A stretch of 32,785 bases of DNA from Eubacteriales Family XIII. Incertae Sedis bacterium (GTDB lineage Bacteria; Bacillota; Clostridia; Peptostreptococcales; Anaerovoracaceae), in NCBI GenBank assembly GCA_031261395.1, contig JAISJT010000104.1:1-32785 (forward strand), in the 5' to 3' direction. Shown piece by piece: positions 17,467-26,063 of the stretch; position 1 is the first letter of the stretch; the number at the start of each line of letters is the position of its first letter. The notes under the pieces were generated by a model that worked only from the letters and a program-made list of their open reading frames with translations, had not been told where the DNA came from and ran no database searches. A program made the position numbers and the translations under genes.

Positions 17467-18392
17467 AGGCAGTACAAAGTCTGACCGAACTGATCGGCAA
17501 TACGCCGCTGCTGGCGCCAAACCGCTTTGCTGCCGGCAAGGGGCTCAAAGGGAATCTATTTCTGAAATTAGAGTATTTCAACCCGGCAGGGAGCGTGAAA
17601 GACCGCATCGCCCTGAGCATGATCACGGAGGCGGAATACCGCGGGGCGCTGAACCCTGGCTCCACCATCATCGAGCCGACCAGCGGCAATACGGGAATCG
17701 GTATCTCGTTCGTGGCGGCGTCACGCGGATACAAGGTGATCCTGACGATGCCGGAGACGATGAGCGTGGAACGCCGCACGATCGTGCGCGCGCTCGGCGC
17801 CGAAATCGTACTGACGCCCGGCGCGCTCGGCATGAAGGGCGCGGTGCGCAAGGCCGAAGAATTGAACGCGCAGATACCCGGCAGCGTCATCTTGCAGCAG
17901 TTTGAAAATCCAGCCAATCCGCAGATTCACTATCAGGCGACGGCCGACGAGATTTGGCGCGATACCGAGGGGGCGATAGATATCTTTGTCGCCGGTGTCG
18001 GTACGGGCGGTACAGTCACGGGCGTCGGGAAGGCCTTGAAAGAGAAAAATTCAAATGTCCGAATCGTGGCGGTGGAGCCGTTTGAATCACCGGTTTTGTC
18101 GGGCGGCGCGCCGGGAGTACACAAGATACAAGGCATCGGCGCCGGTTTTGTTCCTCTCGTATTTGATGCAGACATGGTAGATGAAATATATAAGGTGCGC
18201 AGCAACGAGGCCATCGACACTTCGCGGGAACTCGGGCGCACAGAAGGTCTACTTGTCGGCATTTCGTCCGGCGCAGCGGCTTTCGCGGCCTGGCAGCTTG
18301 GCAAAAGACCCGAGAATGAAGGGAAAAACATCGTAGCGATCTTGCCGGATACGGGCGAGCGCTATCTGTCCACTGTTTTGTATCAGTATTGA
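17460..18392 (+). CDS. cysK: Cysteine synthase (O-acetylserine sulfhydrylase)
   Basis: This PLP enzyme makes L-cysteine from O-acetylserine and sulfide in the cytoplasm. The 310-aa length is normal. NPAGSVKDR carries the PLP lysine (Lys47). TSGNTGIG binds the substrate carboxylate and GTGGTVTG the PLP phosphate. GISSGAA near the C-terminus is also conserved. It lies in the P2 operon between nifH and K3, an unusual place for a housekeeping gene. This suggests that sulfide is a product of the nitrogenase-like enzymes or that cysteine is needed for their FeS clusters. A CBS-like relative is less likely because there is no extra domain. Confidence 0.92.
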   Translation: MVKAVQSLTELIGNTPLLAPNRFAAGKGLKGNLFLKLEYFNPAGSVKDRIALSMITEAEYRGALNPGSTIIEPTSGNTGIGISFVAASRGYKVILTMPETMSVERRTIVRALGAEIVLTPGALGMKGAVRKAEELNAQIPGSVILQQFENPANPQIHYQATADEIWRDTEGAIDIFVAGVGTGGTVTGVGKALKEKNSNVRIVAVEPFESPVLSGGAPGVHKIQGIGAGFVPLVFDADMVDEIYKVRSNEAIDTSRELGRTEGLLVGISSGAAAFAAWQLGKRPENEGKNIVAILPDTGERYLSTVLYQY

Positions 18393-18412
18393 CCCGGAAA
18401 GGAGCGTGCTAT

Positions 18413-19756
18413 ATGCCATCATGCGTAGAAAGACCCAGGTCGGCGTGCGCTTTAGCCGGCGCTCTTGCGGCGATGAGCGCCTTGCCCGGAGTCGTGCCTA
18501 TAGTTCATACCGCGCTTGGATGCGGCGGAAATCTGTCGGGTTCGTTTTCTCTCGGCGCCGGATATTTTGGAAGCGGCTATTGCAGCGGAAGTAGTCTTCC
18601 TACGAGCGGAATCACGGAGAGGGAGATCGTTTTCGGCGGAGCGGACCGCTTGACGGAGCAAATTGAAAACACGCTTGATCTCATAGATGCAGAGCTTTTC
18701 GTGGTAGCCACCGGCTGTATGACGGAAATCATCGGGGACGATGCACCGAGTGTAGTCGGTGAATTTGAGGAAGCCGGGAAGCCCGTGATTGCCATCAGCA
18801 CGCCCAGTTTTCTCGGCGATTCATATGCCGGCTACGAGATCCTGCTTGAGGGCATCTTCAATTATTATTTGAAGCCGGCGCCCGAAGAGGAAAAGATCCC
18901 GACGCTGGTCAATCTCTTCGGTATCGTACCTGCGTACGACCCGTTTTTCCGGGGAGACCTTGAAGAAATCGCAAGGCTTCTTCGCGCGCTCGGACTTTCC
19001 GTCAATACTTTTTTCACGCCGGATCAGACCTACGAAAATATTTTGAGCGCCCCCAAGGCCGGTCTCAACATCGTTTTGTCCAGGATTTGGGGTGTGGATT
19101 TCGCGGAAAATTTTCAGGAGCGGCACGGTACGCCGTATTGGATCACGGATCTTCCGATCGGCCCGGAAGCGACGGACGCATTTGTCATTGAAGCGGCAGA
19201 AAAAACGGGGATTTCAAATGAGAATGCAAAAGCTCTGATCAAAAACGAAAACGAGATTTACTACGGGTATTTCGAGCGCGGAGCGGACGTATTTATGGAC
19301 TCTGATTTCAAATTTTATTCTGTGGTCGCATCCAATTCCAATTATGCGATCCCTCTCACGCGGTATACGGAGCGCGAGCTCGGCTGGGTTGGTCTCGATA
19401 CCTATGTGACGGATCAGCTGAAGGACGAGCAAAAGGAAATTTTGAAAAGCGCTTATCTTTCGGGAGGACCCCGCGCGGAATTGCTCTTTGAAACCGACGC
19501 GAGTCAAATATCAAAGGCGATCGTGAAACGCCGTCCGGAAAACCGCGGGCAGCGATATTTTGACAGTGTTTCGCCGCTGTTCATTTTGGGCAGTGCGCTG
19601 GAAAAAAAGACGGCGGCGGACCGCGGAGCCCAGCAGCTCACGGTCAGCTTTCCGGCGTTCAATCGTATGATCGTGGACCGTGGCTATGCGGGATACCGCG
19701 GCGGCCTGCACCTGTTTGAAGATATCGTAGGCTCGCTGGTATATCCAAAGGGCTGA
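18413..19756 (+). CDS. Nitrogenase-like beta subunit K3
   Basis: A 447-aa NifK-side protein starting at ATG 18413 behind AAAGGAG. Cys12 (SACALAG), Cys37 (TALGC) and Cys102 (TGCMTEIIGDD) match the P-cluster cysteines. HTALGC replaces the HAGPGC seen in K1 and K2. It precedes its alpha partner D3, opposite to the D-K order of the other three pairs, with 17 bases between stop and start. Its C-terminus carries NRMIVDRGYAGYRGG. It follows cysK by 20 bases in the P2 operon. Confidence 0.85.
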   Translation: MPSCVERPRSACALAGALAAMSALPGVVPIVHTALGCGGNLSGSFSLGAGYFGSGYCSGSSLPTSGITEREIVFGGADRLTEQIENTLDLIDAELFVVATGCMTEIIGDDAPSVVGEFEEAGKPVIAISTPSFLGDSYAGYEILLEGIFNYYLKPAPEEEKIPTLVNLFGIVPAYDPFFRGDLEEIARLLRALGLSVNTFFTPDQTYENILSAPKAGLNIVLSRIWGVDFAENFQERHGTPYWITDLPIGPEATDAFVIEAAEKTGISNENAKALIKNENEIYYGYFERGADVFMDSDFKFYSVVASNSNYAIPLTRYTERELGWVGLDTYVTDQLKDEQKEILKSAYLSGGPRAELLFETDASQISKAIVKRRPENRGQRYFDSVSPLFILGSALEKKTAADRGAQQLTVSFPAFNRMIVDRGYAGYRGGLHLFEDIVGSLVYPKG

Positions 19757-19773
19757 AGGAAAGGTGGGAACCG

Positions 19774-21309
19774 ATGAGGCATTATGATCAGGAATTGCCG
19801 CCGGTACGGGATGAGCGGCTGAATATCGGGGACGCCTATGCGGGGAATGCCTGCGGTCTGGTAGATTGCTCAAAATCGGGTTGCATGATACGAAACAACC
19901 GTGGCTTTTGGCAGACGGTCGCATGCCAAATGGCGCTGTCGCTCATGATGGCGGCCACCGTGGAAAATGCCGCTATCGTCCTGCACGGCGCCATCGGATG
20001 CGGCGCACAGATGCATGCGCTCGGTCTGGCGTCGAGCCGCGGAAAACTCGTCCGGGGCAAAACGCCGGGGCAGCCGGTCTGGGTGTCCACCAATTTGAAA
20101 GAGAGCGATGTGATCGGCGGCGGAGAGGAAAAACTCCGTGAAACTATCCGCTATGTGGATGCTGAGTTTCGTCCGGAGATCATCTTCGTGGTGGTCACCT
20201 GCGCGCCGAGCATCATCGGAGACAATGTTGAAGACGTCGTGCGAAAGACGCAGGATGCGTCGGCTGCGGAAATCGTCAGTATCCATTGCCCCGGATTTCG
20301 TTCCCGCGTGGTGGCCAGCGCCTATGATTCCTTCTATCACGGGCTGCTCCGTCACATCTCCTTTGAGCCAGAGCCTTACCGCGACTACCGGCCGCCCGCG
20401 CCGAGCGATCCGCAGTACGAATTGGAAGTCAAGAAATATGAGTATATCAAAAATCACACGGTGAATTTGTGGAACGCGACATCCATCGGGCCGAGCGACG
20501 AGGACGAGGTCGTTCGCCTGCTCACCGCGCTGGGACTGAAAGTACGCATCTTCGCGGAGTACTCGAATGCAGATGAATTCCGTATGGTCAGCCAAGCCGG
20601 TCTCAATGTCAGCCTGTGCAATGTGCATGATGATTATATTCTCAAATATTTGGAAGAAAAATACGGCATTCCCTATGTCATCGCCGGGATGCCGATCGGG
20701 AAGGCCGCGACGCGCAAATGGCTCATATCAGCCGCCGCGCATTTTGGACTCGAAGATGAGGCCGGCAGACTCGCCGATTATGAAGAGCGCTTGCTCGACG
20801 ACGCGATCCGGCCGCTGCTCCCCGGGATCAGAGGAAAGCGCGTGCTGCTTGGAGGCGGCGTCGTGCGCGTGGGCGTCGAGGCGGCGGCTCTGTCCGAACT
20901 CGGCATGGATGTGATCGGTGTTCGTGCCTATCATTTTGACAACAACGCTGAATCGGTCTACGAAGATGTGGCAGAGACACTGGGTGAGACGCCGGTGTCG
21001 GTCAGCAATCAGGCCTTCGAATTGGTCAACCAAATCAAAGAATACCGGCCGGACCTTTTGATTACCCATGCGGGGTCGCATGGCATCGTGGCCAAGCTGG
21101 GCGTTCCTTCGATGCAGATGTTCAGCCCGGAAAAGTCGTATTTCGGCTATAACGGATTGTTTGCCTTCCTCAAAAACATTGCCTTCGCTTTGGAAAATCC
21201 GTCCTATCAAAAGCGTCTTGCTATGCATGTCAAGCAGCCGTACAAAGATTCATGGTTTGAAAAAGACGCCTTCGCGCTGGTGACGGAAAAAATTCCGAAA
21301 AAAATTTAA
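19774..21309 (+). CDS. Nitrogenase-like alpha subunit D3
   Basis: At 511 aa this is the longest of the four alpha chains. P-cluster-type cysteines are Cys51, Cys76 (HGAIGC) and Cys143 (VTCAPSIIGDN). Cys282 in SLCNVHDDYILKYL before EEKYGIPY equals NifD Cys275. The His442 region (GVPSMQMFSPEKSYFGYNG) lacks histidine; Gln or Met takes its place. The N-terminus carries a separate cysteine set, C27-x4-C32-x4-C37. An insertion of about 25 residues (PEPYRDYRPPAPSDPQYELE) accounts for the extra length before the cofactor cysteine. Last gene of the P2 operon, ending 8 bases before promoter P3. Confidence 0.86.
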   Translation: MRHYDQELPPVRDERLNIGDAYAGNACGLVDCSKSGCMIRNNRGFWQTVACQMALSLMMAATVENAAIVLHGAIGCGAQMHALGLASSRGKLVRGKTPGQPVWVSTNLKESDVIGGGEEKLRETIRYVDAEFRPEIIFVVVTCAPSIIGDNVEDVVRKTQDASAAEIVSIHCPGFRSRVVASAYDSFYHGLLRHISFEPEPYRDYRPPAPSDPQYELEVKKYEYIKNHTVNLWNATSIGPSDEDEVVRLLTALGLKVRIFAEYSNADEFRMVSQAGLNVSLCNVHDDYILKYLEEKYGIPYVIAGMPIGKAATRKWLISAAAHFGLEDEAGRLADYEERLLDDAIRPLLPGIRGKRVLLGGGVVRVGVEAAALSELGMDVIGVRAYHFDNNAESVYEDVAETLGETPVSVSNQAFELVNQIKEYRPDLLITHAGSHGIVAKLGVPSMQMFSPEKSYFGYNGLFAFLKNIAFALENPSYQKRLAMHVKQPYKDSWFEKDAFALVTEKIPKKI

Positions 21310-21317
21310 AAAAAGAC

Positions 21318-21372
21318 TTGACAATGGGGTTTCATCGCAATATAATATACTTAACATATATGAGATATAGGA
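21318..21372 (+). promoter_or_regulatory. Promoter P3 with degenerate shared operator (site 3)
   Basis: TTGACA (21318-21323), 17 bp and a perfect TATAAT (21341-21346) make the strongest promoter in the window. ACATATATGAGATATAGGA (21354-21372) keeps the left half-site exactly but has a broken right half. Spacing to the -10 equals that of site 1. It reads toward yezD, with no terminator between D3 and this promoter. Confidence 0.8.
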
Positions 21373-21394
21373 AATAAAAAATTCGGAACAAAAA

Positions 21395-21449
21395 TCGACC
21401 GGAAGACCGGAGGTGCACAATAGCAGGATCGTTGTGTATTCGGTTTTTT
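21395..21449 (+). promoter_or_regulatory. yezD leader: conserved CCGG motif and attenuator-like terminator
   Basis: TCGACCGGAAGACCGGAG (21395-21412) repeats the motif of the ABC operon leader (3596). The second CCGG then starts a stem: CCGGAGGTGCACAA (21407-21420) against TTGTGTATTCGG (21432-21443), followed at once by TTTTTT (21444-21449). The CCGG-CCGG hairpin and the terminator stem share bases and would exclude each other. This is the layout of a transcription attenuator or riboswitch. The ligand is unknown and I do not recognise a known class. Confidence 0.5.
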
Positions 21450-21470
21450 ACATAAGAAGAGGTACGGTTC

Positions 21471-21641
21471 ATGACAGACAGTACGATCAAATTGAGCGAC
21501 AGACGGATCGAAGATGCGAACGCTGCCAATTTGGAAAAAATATCGGAGGCGGTCCGCAATATCGAATACGGGACTGTGACCATCAAAATTCAGGATTCTC
21601 GCATCGTCATGATCGAGAAGAGTGAAAAGGTCAAAATATAA
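21471..21641 (+). CDS. yezD: YezD-family small protein (DUF2292)
   Basis: The 56-aa protein has the DUF2292 pattern: a helix (ISEAVRNI) followed by YGTVTIKIQDSRIVMIEKSE and ending KVKI. Members occur mostly in Firmicutes and are often encoded in or beside sulfur-assimilation operons; their function is not settled. ATG 21471 follows AGAAGAGG at suitable spacing. It has its own promoter (P3) and a structured leader. Its presence in this regulon supports a link to sulfur starvation rather than nitrogen fixation. Confidence 0.8.
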   Translation: MTDSTIKLSDRRIEDANAANLEKISEAVRNIEYGTVTIKIQDSRIVMIEKSEKVKI

Positions 21642-21689
21642 ACGCTTATTCCTCATCAGTTTTCCTCCTCTCTCTCAAACTGATTGCCG

Positions 21690-21722
21690 AAAGAAATGCC
21701 CGCCGCGAGGCGGGTATTTCAA
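21690..21722. terminator. Terminator between converging operons
   Basis: CCCGCC-gcga-GGCGGG (21699-21714) is a compact hairpin extended by weak pairs on each side (aaatg/tattt). It lies between yezD (plus) and the ABC ATPase (minus), so it can serve both directions. T-runs are short. Confidence 0.6.
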
Positions 21723-21773
21723 TGTTTGCGTTTGCGCACACGCTCACGCAAGTGCTCGCGCTGAGGCCTAAGT

Positions 21774-22565
21774 CTAAATCTTGTATTCAGGCTGCGGCAG
21801 GGCGGTGGCCAGGTGAAGCTTCTCGAGGATCGTTCCGCGCATCGTCAGAAATTCCACACCGCCGCGGTGTCTGGGTCTGGGGAAGGGAACCGTCAGGATC
21901 TCGCTGATCCGTCCGGGCCGCGGCGTCATGATCACGATGCGGTCGCTGAGGTAGATCGCCTCATCGATATCGTGCGTCACGAGGATCATGGTGGTTTTGT
22001 CGTGCGCCCAAAGCTCGAGCAGTTTGTCCTGCAAATCCGCGCGCGTGAATGAGTCGAGCGCGCCCATCGGCTCGTCGAGCAGCAGGGCCGCGGGGCGGTT
22101 GATCAGCGCCCGCGCGATGGCCACACGCTGTGCCATGCCGCCGGAAATCTGATGAGGGAAGGCCTTTTCAAAACCCTGAAGCCCGATCAGGTCTATATAT
22201 TCCTGCACGAGGTCTTTTTCCTGCTTGTACACGCCTCTGGCCTTCAGCCCGGTGGCGATGTTTTTTTCCACACTGAGCCAGGGAAAGAGGCCGCCTTGCT
22301 GAAACACGTAGCCCCTGCCCGGATCTGTGCCGGTGATGAGTTTGCCGTCTATGGTGAGCTCGCCGGACAGCGGTTTGTCCAAGCCCGCGATCAGGCGCAG
22401 CAAGGTGGTCTTGCCGCAGCCGGAGGATCCGATGATGGTGACAAACTCCCCCTTTTCGACCTCGAGACTGACGTCGAAAAGCGCTTCTACCTTGTTGTCG
22501 TCATCGTCAACATAGGTCCGGTAAACATTTTCAATGCCAAGCAAAACCTGATTGCTATTACTCAT
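21774..22565 (-). CDS. ABC transporter ATPase of the second importer
   Basis: A 263-aa SsuB/TauB-type ATPase. Walker [10 protein letters not shown] (46-54), signature ISGGMAQR, Walker B ALLLDEP and switch histidine LVTHDIDEA are all present. It is more compact than the first ATPase (3678) and lacks that protein's basic insertion. Its start overlaps the end of the permease gene by 8 bases, so translation is coupled. Last gene of the minus-strand P4 operon; a hairpin terminator follows at 21690. Energises uptake with the two genes upstream. Confidence 0.9.
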   Translation of the reverse strand: MSNSNQVLLGIENVYRTYVDDDDNKVEALFDVSLEVEKGEFVTIIGSSGCGKTTLLRLIAGLDKPLSGELTIDGKLITGTDPGRGYVFQQGGLFPWLSVEKNIATGLKARGVYKQEKDLVQEYIDLIGLQGFEKAFPHQISGGMAQRVAIARALINRPAALLLDEPMGALDSFTRADLQDKLLELWAHDKTTMILVTHDIDEAIYLSDRIVIMTPRPGRISEILTVPFPRPRHRGGVEFLTMRGTILEKLHLATALPQPEYKI

Positions 22566-23577
22566 GAATCAACCCCCTTTGCCAGCGGAGTACGCGGCCC
22601 TGGATCGCGCCGATCGCCCACATGATGAGGGAGAAAAGGATCGCCATCACGAGGATGGAGGCGAATACCTTGTAGTACGCAGACCACACCTTCGAAGCAT
22701 TGATATAATAACCAAGCCCCCCCGGCTGTCCCATCATTTCCGCCATGACCAGTGTGGTGAAGGCGAAGCCGTTTGCGGTAGAAATACCCGTGAAAATATT
22801 CGGCATGGCATGTGGTATAGCGACGTGGAAAACCAAATAAGACGTTTTCGCGCCCAAGGTCCGCGCCACCTCAAAATGTGATTTTGGCGTGCTTGTGATG
22901 CCGCGCGCTGTCGCAAAGGCGACAGGGAACCAGGCGCAGATCACGATGAGGAAAGACGCCGCCGAGAAGGGCGTAGGAAACAGCGTAAGGGCGAAAGGCA
23001 TCCAGGCCACAGCCGGAATCACGCCCGTAAGTTTCAATACCGGGAATACCCAATAGTATACCCGCGCAAACCAGCCGATGAGAATGCCCGTGCCCACGCC
23101 GACCACGACGCCCACGAGGAAGCCAACGGCAAACAGCCGCAGAGAGTACAGTGTATTTTGTAAGATATAATCTCCTTCCATCAGGAAGGATTCGATGATC
23201 TTGGCAGGTCCCGGGAAAAACGGCTGAGGGAGCATGAGCAGTTTTGTTCCGGTGATGTCCCATGCCGCCAAGGCCAGGCCCATCGCAAAGCGGAAGGGTA
23301 CGCGGTTCAGATACCGGACGCGCCGGTCCGGGTCAAACCAGGCGTAGACGCCGGCGATGAGATACAGCAAAATCAGCGCGAGCAATACGAGCTGATAAGC
23401 CTGATTCATATTCAGCACGGCCCCGCCCGGAAATTCGTAGTCTATTATCTCTACGTTCGCAATCTGCGGGAAGACGCGGTTCACGAGGATCGCAACCGCA
23501 AAGCCTGCTAGCGCAAACGGTGTGCGCAGCAGGAACTTTGCGTTGGCGTATTTGTTTGGCAGCCGAGTCCGACTCAT
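22558..23577 (-). CDS. ABC transporter permease of the second importer
   Basis: A 339-aa membrane protein. The C-terminal about 240 residues are the usual BPD_transp_1 core, with FEVARTLGAKTSYLVFHVAI as the EAA loop. The N-terminal 100 residues add two further hydrophobic segments (FALAGFAVAILVNRVF and LVLLALILLYLIAGVYAWF), which makes it clearly longer than the first permease. ATG 23577 directly follows the binding-protein stop (TAATATG) and has GGAAG upstream. It forms an importer with the lipoprotein and ATPase on either side. Confidence 0.87.
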   Translation of the reverse strand: MSRTRLPNKYANAKFLLRTPFALAGFAVAILVNRVFPQIANVEIIDYEFPGGAVLNMNQAYQLVLLALILLYLIAGVYAWFDPDRRVRYLNRVPFRFAMGLALAAWDITGTKLLMLPQPFFPGPAKIIESFLMEGDYILQNTLYSLRLFAVGFLVGVVVGVGTGILIGWFARVYYWVFPVLKLTGVIPAVAWMPFALTLFPTPFSAASFLIVICAWFPVAFATARGITSTPKSHFEVARTLGAKTSYLVFHVAIPHAMPNIFTGISTANGFAFTTLVMAEMMGQPGGLGYYINASKVWSAYYKVFASILVMAILFSLIMWAIGAIQGRVLRWQRGLIHE

Positions 23578-23578
23578 A

Positions 23579-24703
23579 TTACTTCCCGAGCTCGAGATCG
23601 ACATTGTAATAAATCTCGGAGGCGAAGGCGTCGGGATCAGTTGTCTTCAGGTAGCCGATGCCGGCCAGCTCGTTCACGAAGTATTTCACATCTTCTTCGA
23701 CATTCTGGGTGCCTACTTCATGGTCGTGCAGCGACGGATAGGCGTAGCTCTTGACGAGCTCTTCGGCCAGTGCGATGTCTTCAATAGCGGAATACTTTTT
23801 GGAGGAAATGATTTCGACGGCTTCCTTCGGGTTTTCCGCGATCCACTCCTGCGCTTTGTGATAGGCGCGGAGCAGGGCGGATACATATTCCGGATTTTCG
23901 TCGATCACTTTGCTGGAGGCATACAGGAAGCAGCAATACTTGCCCGCGAAGGTGGGATCGGTGGAGAGGTCGAAGAGCACTTCAAATTCGGGATCGTCGC
24001 CGCTGGTGTAGATAGAGCCGAGCGGATCCCACAGCGCTGCGACTTCGACGTCGCCGCTGCGAAGGGCTTCGAGTTCCAGATTGCCGTCGGAGTAAACGAC
24101 GAATTCAACCTCACCGTCTTCCGGCTTTGCGGAGATCCCGGCCTTTTCGACCCAGACGCTCGCGACCTGATGCGGGGTACCGCCGATTTCATCTACGGCT
24201 ACCTTCTTCCCTTTCAGATCGGAAGCCGTTTTGATGGAGGAGCCTTTCGGCACAAGGAACTTGATGCAGCCGTTGTGCAGACCGTCGACGACCTTGACCT
24301 TCACGCCTTCCTCGATAGAGGGGAAGAATTGAAAGTCGCCGTTGACGATCGGAATGGTGCCGTTGTTCAGGCCGATCTTGCGGGTCTCTGCGTCCGCCGA
24401 GATCAGCGTGACGTCAAAGCCTTCTTCTGCAAAGAATCCCTGGTCATAGGCGATGTAGATGGGCGCGCCGCAAAGGGCTCCGTCCTTGCCGGGGATGTCG
24501 ATCTTGCCGTACTTGAATTCGGTCACCTGCTCTGCGGGCGCCGAGGATCCGGCGTCTTCGGCGGGCGCCGGTGCCGTGGCCGCCGGCGCGCTGCCGCCGC
24601 TGCTGCCGCCGGTCGAAGTGGCTTTGCCGCCGCAAGCGGACAGAACAAAGATCATCACGAGGATCAGGGCGAGCCCGATAGACAATTTCCTATACTTTTT
24701 CAT
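23579..24703 (-). CDS. Substrate-binding lipoprotein of the second importer
   Basis: A 374-aa lipoprotein with signal MKKYRKLSIGLALILVMIFV and lipobox VLSAC (lipidated Cys24), then an Ala/Ser/Pro linker. The fold is NMT1/TauA-like: GAPIYIAYDQGFFAEEGFDV, ADAETRKIGLNNGTIPIV, LKGKKVAVDEIGG, EALRSGDVEVAALWDP. It resembles the nitrate/taurine/sulfonate group but its ligand cannot be read from sequence. AGGAAAGG precedes ATG 24703. It lies between the MetY-like gene (43-bp gap) and the permease in the P4 operon, which suggests a sulfur compound related to the D4K4 substrate. Confidence 0.88.
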   Translation of the reverse strand: MKKYRKLSIGLALILVMIFVLSACGGKATSTGGSSGGSAPAATAPAPAEDAGSSAPAEQVTEFKYGKIDIPGKDGALCGAPIYIAYDQGFFAEEGFDVTLISADAETRKIGLNNGTIPIVNGDFQFFPSIEEGVKVKVVDGLHNGCIKFLVPKGSSIKTASDLKGKKVAVDEIGGTPHQVASVWVEKAGISAKPEDGEVEFVVYSDGNLELEALRSGDVEVAALWDPLGSIYTSGDDPEFEVLFDLSTDPTFAGKYCCFLYASSKVIDENPEYVSALLRAYHKAQEWIAENPKEAVEIISSKKYSAIEDIALAEELVKSYAYPSLHDHEVGTQNVEEDVKYFVNELAGIGYLKTTDPDAFASEIYYNVDLELGK

Positions 24704-24745
24704 AATAACTTTCCTTTCCTATAAACCAGAGAAACCAATTTGAAC

Positions 24746-26050
24746 CTACGCAAAAGCAGTAACGAATGCCTGCTCCAGATCTGCGATCAAATCGTCCGGG
24801 TCTTCCAGTCCGGTAGAAATGCGGATCAGGTTTTCAGGGATATCGGCGAGCGCTTTTTCCTCCGGCGTCAGTTCGCCGTGCGTAGTCCGGGGCGAATTGA
24901 CGATGAGGGAACGGGTGTCACCGATATTGACGTGGTAGTGAAAGAGGCTGATGGCGTTGAGGAATTTCTCCCGCTGCGCCTCGCTTCCCTTGAAGCCGAA
25001 AGACAATATCCCGCCGGCTCCTTTTTTGAAATCGCGCTGATAGCGTGCGTGAGAGGGGCTGGAGGTGAGCGCAGCATAGCGCACCCACTCCACCGCCTGA
25101 TGGCCTTCAAGAAAGGAGGCCAGCGTCAGGGCCGTGCGGCTTTGCTTGTCAAGTCGCTCGGACAGCGTCTCCAGTCCTACGATGGCCAGATAGGCGTCGA
25201 ACGGAGAGAGCGATGCCCCGAAATAATTGAGATAATTGAGCCGGATCCTGAAGGAAAACGGCGCGTCAGGGAAGGCTTCGAGATAGGTCCTTTCCACGCC
25301 GTCAAGGGTTCGAAGAGTGTAGTATTTCTCCGAAAACTGCGGGAATTTTTCGCTCTTCCAGTCGAAATTCCCGCTTTCGAGCACCAGCCCCGCGATCACG
25401 TTTCCGTGGCCGCTCAGCCCCTTGGTCGCCGAGTATACGACGATGTCCGCGCCGTGCGCGATGGGATTGAAGAGGTAAGGCGTCGCCACGGTGTTGTCCA
25501 CCACCAGCGGGATGCCGTGCGCGTGCGCCACTGCGGCGATCGCGTCAACGTCTATCAGGATCGCGTTCGGATTGCTGATGCTTTCGACAAATATCGCCTT
25601 TGTGTCCGGACGTATTTCCTCCGCGAGCTTTGCCGGGTCGAGTATGTTTTTCGCGAAATCGATCCCGATGCCGAGCTTGGGATAGATCTTTTTGAAGCTG
25701 TCCGCGCTGCCTCCGTAAAGATACGGCGAGACGAGGATGCGCCCTCCGCCTTCCGCCAGATTGAGCAGCGTATAGCTGATGGCTGCCATCCCGGAGGCCA
25801 GAGCGATCGCCCCCGCCGCGCCGTCCAAAATGCGCACACGCTCTTCGAATACGGCGACGGTCGGATTGCCGACGCGGGTGTAGAGGAAGCCCGCCTCGGA
25901 AAAACTGAACAAGGCTTTCGCGTTCTCGACGTCGCGAAAATCGTAGGCGACTGTCGAGTATATGGGCGGCGATACGGCTTGATTGTGCTCGGCAGGATCA
26001 TATCCCGCATGGACGCGATTTGTATCGAATCCGAAAACTGTGTCTGACAT
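24746..26050 (-). CDS. metY: O-acetylhomoserine sulfhydrylase (MetY-like)
   Basis: A 434-aa PLP enzyme of the Cys/Met metabolism family. HAGYDP, the aligned AVSPPIYSTVAYDF, NPTVAVFEERVRILDGAAGA and YSATKGLSGHGNVIAG (PLP lysine in SATK) mark the O-acetylhomoserine sulfhydrylase group. These enzymes make homocysteine from sulfide, and methionine directly from methanethiol. The start is ATG 26050 with GAAAGGAG upstream; an in-frame start at 26104 would overlap K4 without a ribosome site. Position directly after D4K4 suggests that it captures their thiol product, as proposed for methanethiol from methylthio-alkane reductases. Cystathionine gamma-synthase is less likely from the length. Confidence 0.88.
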   Translation of the reverse strand: MSDTVFGFDTNRVHAGYDPAEHNQAVSPPIYSTVAYDFRDVENAKALFSFSEAGFLYTRVGNPTVAVFEERVRILDGAAGAIALASGMAAISYTLLNLAEGGGRILVSPYLYGGSADSFKKIYPKLGIGIDFAKNILDPAKLAEEIRPDTKAIFVESISNPNAILIDVDAIAAVAHAHGIPLVVDNTVATPYLFNPIAHGADIVVYSATKGLSGHGNVIAGLVLESGNFDWKSEKFPQFSEKYYTLRTLDGVERTYLEAFPDAPFSFRIRLNYLNYFGASLSPFDAYLAIVGLETLSERLDKQSRTALTLASFLEGHQAVEWVRYAALTSSPSHARYQRDFKKGAGGILSFGFKGSEAQREKFLNAISLFHYHVNIGDTRSLIVNSPRTTHGELTPEEKALADIPENLIRISTGLEDPDDLIADLEQAFVTAFA

Positions 26051-26063
26051 TTTTTCTCCTTTC

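Noticed and set aside
23522..24724. Plus-strand ORF of 400 codons opposite the second binding protein
   Set aside because: Antisense shadow of the binding-protein gene; no ribosome site and low-complexity GRRCRGRRRA-type stretch from the Ala/Ser/Pro linker.
24740..26047. Plus-strand ORF of 435 codons opposite metY
   Set aside because: Antisense shadow; metY has all PLP-family motifs and a good ribosome site.
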